Shown piece by piece: positions 1 to 7,191 of a stretch of DNA of 9,434 bases. Within the stretch, counting starts at the first letter, position 1; each line of letters begins with the position of its first letter. This DNA comes from an uncultured Shinella sp. (lineage in GTDB: Bacteria > Pseudomonadota > Alphaproteobacteria > Rhizobiales > Rhizobiaceae). The translations under genes and the position numbers were made by a program. Where the stretch lies: the NCBI GenBank assembly GCA_946481465.1, contig CAMLOC010000085.1, positions 1 to 9,434 on the forward strand. Reading direction: 5' to 3'. The notes below the pieces were generated by a model, which did no database searches, was not told the DNA's origin, and saw only the letters and a program-made list of their open reading frames with translations.

Positions 1-2
1 CA

Positions 3-974
<972 letters not shown>

Positions 975-980
975 GACATT

Positions 981-1042
981 GCCTCTCACCCTGACCCTCT
1001 CCCCGCAAGCGGGGAGAAGGTGGCGGCAGCCGGATGAGGGGC
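981..1042. repeat. Palindromic intergenic repeat (rhizobial RIME-like), possible terminator
   Basis: About 62 bp between pip and cimA. The core is a perfect 9-bp stem, TCTCCCCGC (998-1006) and GCGGGGAGA (1009-1017), around AA. Outer arms GCCTCTCA (981-988) and TGAGGGGC (1035-1042) pair at 7 of 8 positions. The wording (CTCTCCCCGCAAGCGGGGAGAAGG, flanked by CCTCA.. and ..GGATGAGGGG) resembles short palindromic repeats scattered through Rhizobium/Ensifer genomes, recalled from memory and not checked by search. The hairpin may also stop or stabilise pip mRNA; there is no U-tract, so intrinsic termination is uncertain. An open frame runs through it into cimA but is not a plausible protein N-terminus. 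Confidence 0.75.
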
Positions 1043-1068
1043 AGATTGAAGTGTTCAATGGGTTCCCA

Positions 1069-1075
1069 GGGAGGG
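1069..1075 (+). promoter_or_regulatory. Shine-Dalgarno of cimA, inside a small hairpin
   Basis: GGGAGGG contains the GGAGG core (1070-1074), 6 bases before ATG 1081, and decides the cimA start. The motif lies in the loop and 3' arm of a 6-bp hairpin: GTTCCC (1062-1067), loop AGGGA, GGGAAC (1073-1078). Just upstream is a second inverted repeat, ATTGAA (1045-1050) and TTCAAT (1054-1059). Control of translation by folding is possible but unproven. Confidence 0.7.
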
Positions 1076-1080
1076 AACAG

Positions 1081-2697
1081 ATGAAAAAAGACCGTATCCA
1101 TCTTTTCGACACCACGCTTCGCGACGGCCAGCAGACGCCCGGCATCGACTTTTCCGTCGAGGACAAGATCGCCATTGCCGGCATGCTGGATGCGTTCGGC
1201 CTGGATTATGTCGAAGGCGGCTATCCCGGCACCAACCCGACGGATACGGCTTTCTTCACGAAGAAGCGCACCGGCCGCGCGAAATTCGTCGCCTTCGGCA
1301 TGACGAAGCGCGCCGGCGTTTCCGCCTCCAACGATCCGGGCCTTGCCGCGCTGCTCGATTCGAAAAGCGACGCGATCTGTCTCGTGGCCAAGAGCTGGGA
1401 CTATCATGTGCGCGTGGCGCTCGGCTGTTCCAACGCGGAGAACCTCGAGAGCATCGCCGAATCGGTCAAGGCCGTCGTCGCCTCCGGCCGCGAGGCCATG
1501 GTCGACTGCGAGCATTTCTTCGACGGCTACAAGGCCAACCCCGACTATGCGCTGGCCTGTGCCACCACGGCCTTCGCCTCCGGCGCGCGCTGGGTGGTGC
1601 TGTGCGACACCAATGGCGGCACGCAGCCCTCCGAGGTGCAGGCGATCGTCAAGGCGGTAATCGCCGCCGGCGTGCCGGGCGACAATCTCGGCATCCACGC
1701 CCACAACGACACGGGGCAGGCCGTCGCCAACTCACTCGCCGCCGTGGAGGCCGGCGTGCGCCAGATCCAGGGCACGCTGAACGGCATCGGCGAGCGCTGC
1801 GGCAATGCCAACCTCGTGACGCTCATCCCGACGCTGGCGCTGAAGGAGACCTACAACACGCGCTTCGAGATCGGCATCGACAGCGAAAAGCTCACCGGCC
1901 TCACCAAGCTCGCCCATACGTTCGACGAACTCCTGAACCGCTCGCCGGACCACCAGGCGCCCTATGTCGGCGCTTCCGCCTTCGCCACCAAGGCCGGCAT
2001 CCACGCCTCGGCGCTCCTGAAGGACCCGCGCACCTACGAGCATGTGACGCCGGAAAGCGTCGGCAACCTGCGCAAGGTCATGGTGTCCGACCAGGGCGGC
2101 AAGGCGAATTTCATCAACGCGCTGAAGCTGCGCGGCATCGCCGTCGGCAAGGACGATCTGAAGCTCGACCGCCTCATCCAGATCGTCAAGGAGCGCGAGG
2201 CGACGGGCTATGCCTATGAGGGCGCGGATGCGAGCTTCGCGCTGCTCGCCTACCGCACGCTCGGCACGGTGCCGGATTTCTTCCATGTCGAGAGCTTCCG
2301 CGTGATGGTGGAGCGCCGCTACGACGCCAACGGCCAGCTCAAGACCGTGTCGGAGGCCGTCGTGCGCGTCATCGTCGACGGCGAGACGATGATGTCCGTC
2401 GCGGAAGGGCACGGCCCCGTCAACGCGCTCGACCTTGCGCTGCGCAAGGACCTCGGCAAGTACCAGGCCGAGATCGCCGACCTGGAACTGGCGGACTACA
2501 AGGTGCGCATCCTCAACGGCGGCACCGAGGCCATCACCCGCGTCCTGATCGAATCGACCGATGCGACGGGCGCGCGCTGGTGGACGGTCGGCGTCTCCGA
2601 CAACATCATCGACGCCTCCTTCCAGGCGCTGATGGATTCCATCGTCTACAAGCTCCTGAAGAACCGCGGCGAGGCGGGCCGGGCGGCGGCGGAATAG
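1081..2697 (+). CDS. cimA: (R)-citramalate synthase
   Basis: A 538-residue enzyme expected to condense pyruvate and acetyl-CoA to (R)-citramalate, giving 2-oxobutyrate for isoleucine independently of threonine deaminase. It belongs to the DRE-TIM/HMGL-like family: the opening DTTLRDGQQTPG (residues 10-21) carries the metal-binding Asp10 and catalytic Arg14/Asp15. HAHNDTGQAVANS (206-218) supplies metal-binding histidines 206 and 208, and GIGERCGNANL (235-245) is the second signature. FATKAGIHAS (301-310) starts the linker region, and a LeuA-type allosteric/dimer domain covers about 400-525. The first strand EGGYPGTNPTD and the overall length fit the long citramalate synthase class (about 530 residues) rather than 2-isopropylmalate synthase; homocitrate synthase is a less likely alternative. 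ATG 1081 is chosen over an upstream in-frame extension because of the GGAGG at 1070-1074 and because the extension lies in the palindromic repeat. End-product feedback through the C-terminal domain is expected from the family. Confidence 0.94.
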   Translation: MKKDRIHLFDTTLRDGQQTPGIDFSVEDKIAIAGMLDAFGLDYVEGGYPGTNPTDTAFFTKKRTGRAKFVAFGMTKRAGVSASNDPGLAALLDSKSDAICLVAKSWDYHVRVALGCSNAENLESIAESVKAVVASGREAMVDCEHFFDGYKANPDYALACATTAFASGARWVVLCDTNGGTQPSEVQAIVKAVIAAGVPGDNLGIHAHNDTGQAVANSLAAVEAGVRQIQGTLNGIGERCGNANLVTLIPTLALKETYNTRFEIGIDSEKLTGLTKLAHTFDELLNRSPDHQAPYVGASAFATKAGIHASALLKDPRTYEHVTPESVGNLRKVMVSDQGGKANFINALKLRGIAVGKDDLKLDRLIQIVKEREATGYAYEGADASFALLAYRTLGTVPDFFHVESFRVMVERRYDANGQLKTVSEAVVRVIVDGETMMSVAEGHGPVNALDLALRKDLGKYQAEIADLELADYKVRILNGGTEAITRVLIESTDATGARWWTVGVSDNIIDASFQALMDSIVYKLLKNRGEAGRAAAE

Positions 2698-2767
2698 GCG
2701 GACAAGGTTCAGCGCGGCTCATCCTCCCTTCACCGGAATGAATTGGTGCATTCACGGTTGTTGGAGT

Positions 2768-2799
2768 ATCCCGTCAGAAAATCCATAAATTGACGGGAT
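2768..2799. promoter_or_regulatory. Perfect 9-bp inverted repeat upstream of rarD
   Basis: ATCCCGTCA (2768-2776) and TGACGGGAT (2791-2799) are exact reverse complements around a 14-bp AT-rich spacer. The right arm ends 8 bases before the rarD ATG, so it could be an operator or a leader hairpin covering the initiation region. It has no T-tract suitable for a cimA terminator. The function is inferred from position only. Confidence 0.5.
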
Positions 2800-2807
2800 G
2801 CCACACC

Positions 2808-3752
2808 ATGGCCGACGCAAAAACCACCAGCGGCCCCGAGACCGGCGATTCGCCCCGCGGTTTCGCCTTCGCCTTGACGGCCTACGTGCTCTGGGGTTTC
2901 CTGCCCTTCTTCATGAAGGCCGTCGCGCACATTCCCGCCGCCGAGGTGGTGGCGCACCGCATCGTCTGGTCGGTGCCGCTGGCCGGCCTGGTGCTCATCT
3001 GGCTCGGGCGGACCGCAGACATCAAAGTGGCGCTGCGCTCGCCGCGCATGCTCGCCATGGCGACGCTGACGGCGGTGCTGATCACCATCAACTGGGGCAT
3101 CTATGTCTGGGCCATCGCCGCCGGCCGGGCGATCGAGACGGCGCTCGGCTACTATATCAACCCGCTCTTCTCGATCTTCCTCGGCGCGGTCCTGCTCAAG
3201 GAGAAGCTGGACCGGGTGCAGATCCTCGCCATCGGGCTTGCCGCCCTGGCGGTGGCGATCCTCGCCTTCGACGCCGGCGGCCTGCCGTGGGTGTCCCTCA
3301 GCCTCTGCATCTCCTGGGGGTTCTACGCCTTCTTCCGCAAGACGCTGCCGGTCGGGCCGAACCAGGGCTTCTTCCTGGAAGTCTTGCTCCTGAGCGTGCC
3401 GGCGCTCGGCTACATCCTCTGGCTCGAATCATCCGGTAAGGGGCATTTCGGCGATACCGGCCTTGCGGACGTGCTGTGGCTGCTCGCCTGCGGCGTCGTC
3501 ACCGCCGTTCCGCTGATGGTCTACGCCAACGGCGCCAAGCTGCTGCGCCTCTCCACCATCGGCATCATGCAGTATATCGCCCCGACGATGATCTTCCTCA
3601 TCGCCGTCTTCGCCTTCGGCGAACCCTTCGGCACGACGAAGCTCATCGCCTTCGCCTTCATCTGGGCCGCGCTCATCCTCTATTCCGGCTCCATGCTGCG
3701 CACGGCGCGGGCAAGGCGCCTCGCGGCGGCGGAACTCAGGCCGGCGGAATAG
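2808..3752 (+). CDS. rarD: EamA-family permease RarD
   Basis: A 314-residue inner-membrane protein of the drug/metabolite transporter superfamily, RarD type. About ten hydrophobic segments form two EamA repeats, the first beginning near FAFALTAYVLWGFLPFF (19-35) and the second near LPWVSLSLCISWGFYAFF (159-176). RarD-typical stretches are EVVAHRIVWS (46-55), GYYINPL (114-120) near the end of the first repeat and QYIAPT (255-260) in the second. The C-terminus is short, basic and probably cytoplasmic. RarD is named for chloramphenicol-sensitivity phenotypes in other bacteria; its physiological substrate is not established and cannot be read here. ATG 2808 (MADAKTT) is preferred over an in-frame TTG at 2790, which lies inside the inverted repeat and lacks a ribosome binding site; a GGGA lies at 2795-2798. 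It is 110 bp from cimA in the same direction, so co-transcription is possible. Confidence 0.9.
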   Translation: MADAKTTSGPETGDSPRGFAFALTAYVLWGFLPFFMKAVAHIPAAEVVAHRIVWSVPLAGLVLIWLGRTADIKVALRSPRMLAMATLTAVLITINWGIYVWAIAAGRAIETALGYYINPLFSIFLGAVLLKEKLDRVQILAIGLAALAVAILAFDAGGLPWVSLSLCISWGFYAFFRKTLPVGPNQGFFLEVLLLSVPALGYILWLESSGKGHFGDTGLADVLWLLACGVVTAVPLMVYANGAKLLRLSTIGIMQYIAPTMIFLIAVFAFGEPFGTTKLIAFAFIWAALILYSGSMLRTARARRLAAAELRPAE

Positions 3753-3788
3753 GACGGTCCGGGAAGGGCGGGGCGGTTAAAGAGGAAT

Positions 3789-3837
3789 AACCTGAGAGTC
3801 TGTCAGGCCTATCCTGAACCTGACAGACTCTCAGGTT
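3789..3837. terminator. Bidirectional intrinsic terminator between rarD and the LOG gene
   Basis: A perfect 19-bp stem: AACCTGAGAGTCTGTCAGG (3789-3807) pairs with its exact complement at 3819-3837 across an 11-base loop. It is followed on the + strand by TTTCTTTGTTTT. On the - strand the stem is followed by TATTCCTCTTTAAC, a poorer but T-rich tail. It sits between two convergent genes, so it very probably ends rarD and likely also the - strand LOG gene. Confidence 0.92.
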
Positions 3838-3893
3838 TCTTTGTTTTCGTTCGTCTCTTCTGGAAAGCCGGTTCCCACTTTCCCTGGCAGACC

Positions 3894-4514
3894 CTAGAGC
3901 CGGGCGATGATGTCGGCTTCGCCCTCGCGGTCGACCTGGCCCGCCCAATGGCCGACGAGCGCGGCGACGATCTCTTCCGGCTCGTCAATGACCATCGGCT
4001 GGACGAGATGGGCCGTGTGGATGAAGCCTTCGTCGGCCATGTGGCGGATGAGTTTCAGCATCGGGTCCCAGAAGCCGCCGATATTGGCGAAGACCATCGG
4101 CTTGCGGTGACGGCCGAGCTGCGCCCAGGTCATCACCTCGACGATCTCCTCCAGCGTGCCGATGCCGCCCGGCAGCGCCACGAAGGCGTCGGCGCGCTCG
4201 AACATCTTGTGCTTGCGCTCGTGCATGTCGGGCGTGACGATGAGTTCGCTGAGCTGGCCGAGCGAATGGCGGGTGGCCTCCATATCCACGAGGAATTGCG
4301 GTATGATGCCGGTGACGCGGCCGCCATGCGAGAGCACGCCGCTGGCCACCGCCCCCATGATGCCCTTCGTACCGCCGCCATAGACGAGGCGGAGATGGTT
4401 TTCGGCCATCGCCTGGCCGAGGCGCCGCCCGGCGGCGACATAGGCGGTTTCGCGGCCCGGCTGGGAGCCGCAGTAAACGCAGACGGATCGAATCGGCAAT
4501 GTTTGTTCGCTCAT
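3894..4514 (-). CDS. LOG-family protein (TIGR00730), cytokinin riboside 5'-monophosphate phosphoribohydrolase type
   Basis: A 206-residue cytoplasmic Rossmann-fold protein. The family hydrolyses the N-glycosidic bond of nucleoside 5'-monophosphates; characterised members release cytokinin bases or act on AMP. Visible signatures are VCVYCGS near the N-terminus (11-17), LVYGGGTKGIMG (43-54), the MHERK motif with Arg100/Lys101, and PGGIGTLEE (115-123) with active-site Glu122/Glu123. Length is typical (about 190-210). Start 4514 (MSEQTLPIRS) is chosen because the family begins about 10 residues before the first strand; an in-frame ATG at 4613 would add 33 uncharacteristic residues. No Shine-Dalgarno is visible before 4514. 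It is divergent from the LysM gene and convergent with rarD, so it is probably a single-gene unit. Whether it makes cytokinins or serves nucleotide housekeeping cannot be told. Older annotation of such proteins as lysine decarboxylase is a misnomer. Confidence 0.92.
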   Translation of the reverse strand: MSEQTLPIRSVCVYCGSQPGRETAYVAAGRRLGQAMAENHLRLVYGGGTKGIMGAVASGVLSHGGRVTGIIPQFLVDMEATRHSLGQLSELIVTPDMHERKHKMFERADAFVALPGGIGTLEEIVEVMTWAQLGRHRKPMVFANIGGFWDPMLKLIRHMADEGFIHTAHLVQPMVIDEPEEIVAALVGHWAGQVDREGEADIIARL

Positions 4515-4673
4515 GGCGGGATTCAGCCACCCGGCCGGCAGCCCGTCAAGGATAATGACGAAAAAGCACGGGGCGGCGGCCTCGGAACGTGTCGGGAACC
4601 TTGTGCGGGCCATTGGGAATCGATAGCAATTTCAGGAGGGGACCCCCGGGAAACCGGGACAGAGAGAGAGTTG
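4515..4673. promoter_or_regulatory. Divergent promoter region between the LOG and LysM genes
   Basis: This 159-bp spacer must hold the promoters of both genes. On the - strand, TTGACG (4549-4544) and CTGAAT (4526-4521) are separated by 17 bp, which would start transcription almost at the LOG ATG. On the + strand, TTGTGC (4601-4606) and TAGCAA (4624-4629) at 17 bp is a weak candidate for the LysM gene. A near-consensus AGGAGG at 4634-4639 and a CCCGG-GAAA-CCGGG hairpin (4645-4658) follow. The promoter assignments are guesses from base matches. Confidence 0.35.
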
Positions 4674-7010
4674 ATGATGAAGAACAAGACCGGTCTGGTG
4701 GCCTTGATCGTGCTGGCGGCGGCAACGCTGCTCATGGTTTTCTTCGTGCTGCCCAACATGAACAAGGACAAGCCGGCGGAAACCCCGGTCGCGACCCTTA
4801 CCGACACGACGACGCAGGGCGGTGGCGAGACCACGACGGCCGGCGGCAAGCAGGCCCGCCCGACGACGGCGGCCGGCGAGGCGGCGACGGGCGAGACGGC
4901 GACCGATACGCAGGCCGCCGCGGGAAGCGACAAACCGGCCGATGCAACGGCGGGCGCGGCGACGACGGCCACCGAGGAGGTCGCCAAGGCGGAGACGACG
5001 CCGGCCGATCCGGCCGCCGGCTGGGTCACGCCCGCCTTCGACCTCCTGCGCGTCGAGCCGGACGGTTCCACGGTGATCGCCGGCCGCGGCCAGCCGAACA
5101 CCAAGCTGGAGATCAGGAACGGCGAGACCGTCGTCGCGACGGCCGATATCGGCCCCTCCGGCGATTTCGCCGCGGTCTTCGACCAGCCGCTCGCGGCCGG
5201 CGACTACCAGCTCACCCTGAACACGACGGACGACAAGGGCGCCTCCAAGACCTCGGAAGAGGTGGCGACCGTCTCCGTGCCGAAGGATACCGGCGGCGAA
5301 CTGCTCGCCATGGTCTCGAAGCCCGGCGAGGCGAGCCGCCTGATCACGGTGCCGGAGGCTGCGGAAAAGACGATCGACCAGCCGGCCGGCGACACCGCCG
5401 CGGCCACGGATACGGCCGCTGCCACGGACACCGGCGCTGCCGCGACCGTTGCGGACGACAAGCCCGCCGCGAGCGAAACGACGGAGGCCGCCACCGAGAC
5501 GGCCACGGCGACGGAGACCGCAGGCGATGCCGCCAGCGCGGCGACGGAAACGGCGGCCAGGCCCCAGGCGCGCGTTTCGGCCGTCGAGCTGGAAGGCGAG
5601 CGCATGTTCATCGCCGGCACCGCCCGGCCGGGCGCGCTGGTGCGCATCTATGCCGACGACAAGCTTGTCGGCGAGGCGAAGGCCGACGACGAGGGCCGCT
5701 ACGTGGCCGACGGCACGATCGATCTTTCGGTCGGCCGCCACACCGTGCGCGCCGACGTGATGAGCCCCGACGGCGGCAAGGTCGAGTTCCGCGCCTCCGT
5801 TCCCTTCGACCGGCCCGAGGGCGAGCAGGTCGCGGTGGTCGCGCAGGAGAACGCCACGGGCGATACCAGCCCGGCGCTCGGCCTCATCGGCGGCGGCACC
5901 TTCGACAAGCTGCGCGCCGAGGCCGACAAGGCGCTGGCGCTGCTGAAGGGGCTCTATGCCGACGGCCGCATCCCGACCGTCGAGGAACTGGCGGCGGCCC
6001 GCTCGGCCACGGAGATCGCGCTGAAGTCGCTGTCGGAATTCAAGCCCGGCCCGGAAGAGGGCGAAGCCGCCCGCGCCATGGCCGCCAAGGCCTCGGCCGC
6101 CGCCGCCTCGGCGCTCGCCCGCCTCCAGGCGCTGCCGAAGGACAGCGCCGCCGTCGGCGAGGCCCTCGGCGCGATCGAGACCGCGGTCGCCGACGCGCTT
6201 GCGCCGGCCATCGAGACGGCGCAGGCCGTGGCGGGTAGCGCCTCGGCCGTGGCGGACAGCTCCATCGAGGCGCTGGCCGGCCAGGCGACCGCGCTCCGGC
6301 AGCAGTTCGTGGCGCTGTTCTCCGATGGCCGCAACGCGACGGCGGCGGAGATCCAGACCGCCCGCACCGCGCTCGAAGGCGCCCTCAAGGCCGTCACCGG
6401 CTTCACGCCGCCGGCCGACGCGGCCGCGGACGTGGCGGCGGCGATCGAGAAGCTGAAGGGCTGGGCCTCGACCGCGCTCGACCGCCTTGCCGCGGTTCCG
6501 GCCGGCGCCGGCAAGGAGGCCTACCAGCAGGCGCTCGCAGCGCTCGAGGGCATGCCTTCGCTGACCGCGGCCGCCAATGCGGTGGCGAGCGGCGCGCAAG
6601 AGGAGGCCGGCACGCCGGTCGCCGAGGCCGCAAGCCCGGCGGAGGAAACGACGACGGCCGGCGAAACCGCAGCCGCGACAGGCAGCGAGAGCGGTGCTGC
6701 CGCCTCGGGCGAAGCGGCCGCGACGGGCGGCGGCGAGGCGGTGGCCGAGGAGCCGGAGACGGTCCAGCAGGCGCCGCTGCAGGAGAGCAAGACCTCGGTC
6801 ATCATCCGCCGCGGCGACACGCTCTGGCAGATCTCCCGCCGCATCTACGGCAAGGGCGTGCGCTACACGACGATCTACCTCGCCAACGAGGACCAGATCA
6901 CCGATCCGGACCGCATCATTCCCGGTCAGGTCTTCGGCGTGCCGGACAAGACCCTGGAAAGCGATGCGGAGGCTGAAGAACTACACCGCAAGCACGTTCG
7001 CGGCGATTGA
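4674..7010 (+). CDS. Membrane-anchored LysM-domain envelope protein with Ig-like and duplicated helical modules
   Basis: A 778-residue protein, probably anchored in the inner membrane and reaching through the periplasm to bind peptidoglycan. Order of parts: short basic N-terminus (MMKNK) and one hydrophobic helix at about 7-28 (signal anchor); a Thr/Ala/Glu/Gly low-complexity stretch (35-115); a first Ig-like beta repeat (about 118-190, IAGRGQPNTKLEI); a second Ala/Thr linker (235-297); a second Ig-like repeat (about 299-378, IAGTARPGALVRIY). Next come two copies of an Ala-rich helical module (419-488 and 540-609), a third low-complexity linker (about 640-705), and a LysM domain (706-757, starting with the typical RRGDTLWQISRRIYG). 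Peptidoglycan binding is family knowledge for LysM; the rest is description. ATG 4674 or the adjacent ATG 4677 starts just before the hydrophobic helix. The open frame extends far upstream, but that part is antisense to the LOG gene. The gene is followed by a strong terminator, so it is probably monocistronic. Confidence 0.88.
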   Translation: MMKNKTGLVALIVLAAATLLMVFFVLPNMNKDKPAETPVATLTDTTTQGGGETTTAGGKQARPTTAAGEAATGETATDTQAAAGSDKPADATAGAATTATEEVAKAETTPADPAAGWVTPAFDLLRVEPDGSTVIAGRGQPNTKLEIRNGETVVATADIGPSGDFAAVFDQPLAAGDYQLTLNTTDDKGASKTSEEVATVSVPKDTGGELLAMVSKPGEASRLITVPEAAEKTIDQPAGDTAAATDTAAATDTGAAATVADDKPAASETTEAATETATATETAGDAASAATETAARPQARVSAVELEGERMFIAGTARPGALVRIYADDKLVGEAKADDEGRYVADGTIDLSVGRHTVRADVMSPDGGKVEFRASVPFDRPEGEQVAVVAQENATGDTSPALGLIGGGTFDKLRAEADKALALLKGLYADGRIPTVEELAAARSATEIALKSLSEFKPGPEEGEAARAMAAKASAAAASALARLQALPKDSAAVGEALGAIETAVADALAPAIETAQAVAGSASAVADSSIEALAGQATALRQQFVALFSDGRNATAAEIQTARTALEGALKAVTGFTPPADAAADVAAAIEKLKGWASTALDRLAAVPAGAGKEAYQQALAALEGMPSLTAAANAVASGAQEEAGTPVAEAASPAEETTTAGETAAATGSESGAAASGEAAATGGGEAVAEEPETVQQAPLQESKTSVIIRRGDTLWQISRRIYGKGVRYTTIYLANEDQITDPDRIIPGQVFGVPDKTLESDAEAEELHRKHVRGD

Positions 7011-7019
7011 CCCTACGGG

Positions 7020-7039
7020 TTCCGGCGGCCTTGCCGGAA
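7020..7039. repeat. Short hairpin just after the LysM gene
   Basis: TTCCGGC (7020-7026) and GCCGGAA (7033-7039) form a perfect 7-bp stem with a 6-base loop, 10 bases after the LysM stop. It has no T-tract. Further GC-rich complements (CCGGCCG near 7058 with CGGCCGG near 7076) make the spacer palindrome-rich. It may protect the 3' end of the mRNA. Confidence 0.45.
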
Positions 7040-7100
7040 TTGCCGAAGGACAATTTCCGGCCGGCTGTTGCGAAGCGGCCGGCAAGGACCTATCTCCCCC

Positions 7101-7129
7101 ATGCGGCGCCCCACCGGGCGCCGCATTTT
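7101..7129 (+). terminator. Intrinsic terminator of the LysM gene
   Basis: ATGCGGCGCCC (7101-7111) and GGGCGCCGCAT (7116-7126) form a perfect 11-bp GC-rich stem with a CACC loop, followed at once by TTTT (7126-7129) and CATT. It lies 90 bp after the LysM stop and 63 bp before the next start, separating the two transcripts. Confidence 0.9.
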
Positions 7130-7181
7130 CATTCGGCAGGTCCGGGACGAAACGAAGACGGGGACGCGACGGCGACCCGGC

Positions 7182-7186
7182 GGAGG
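7182..7186 (+). promoter_or_regulatory. Shine-Dalgarno deciding a GTG start
   Basis: GGAGG is placed 5 bases before GTG 7192. It supports this GTG as the ABC transporter start against the long open frame that continues upstream across the terminator and into the LysM gene. Confidence 0.8.
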
Positions 7187-7191
7187 CCAGC

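Noticed and set aside
998..1017. The CTCCCCGC/GCGGGGAG hairpin as a CRISPR-like or attachment-site repeat
   Set aside because: It is a single unit with no spaced array, no direct duplications and no integrase nearby.
979..1080. N-terminal extension of cimA by 34 residues
   Set aside because: It is encoded by the palindromic repeat, while ATG 1081 has a good Shine-Dalgarno and family-type start.
3948..4673. In-frame upstream extension of the LysM gene giving a 1020-residue product
   Set aside because: It is antisense to the well-conserved LOG gene, has no recognisable protein features, and the hydrophobic anchor begins right at ATG 4674, as expected for a true N-terminus.
4801..5570. Ala/Thr/Glu-rich stretch of the LysM gene as a DNA-level tandem repeat
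   Set aside because: The bias is at the protein level with varied codons; no exact DNA repeat unit persists, so it is listed only as low-complexity linker.
4632..6599. 655-residue open frame on the - strand opposite the LysM gene
   Set aside because: It is Arg/Gly-rich, lacks motifs, and is explained by high-GC codon use in the real gene on the + strand.
6577..7191. In-frame upstream extension of the ABC transporter giving an 837-residue product
   Set aside because: It overlaps the LysM coding region in another frame, runs through a strong terminator, and is an Arg/Pro-rich shadow; GGAGG plus GTG 7192 gives the family-type N-terminus.
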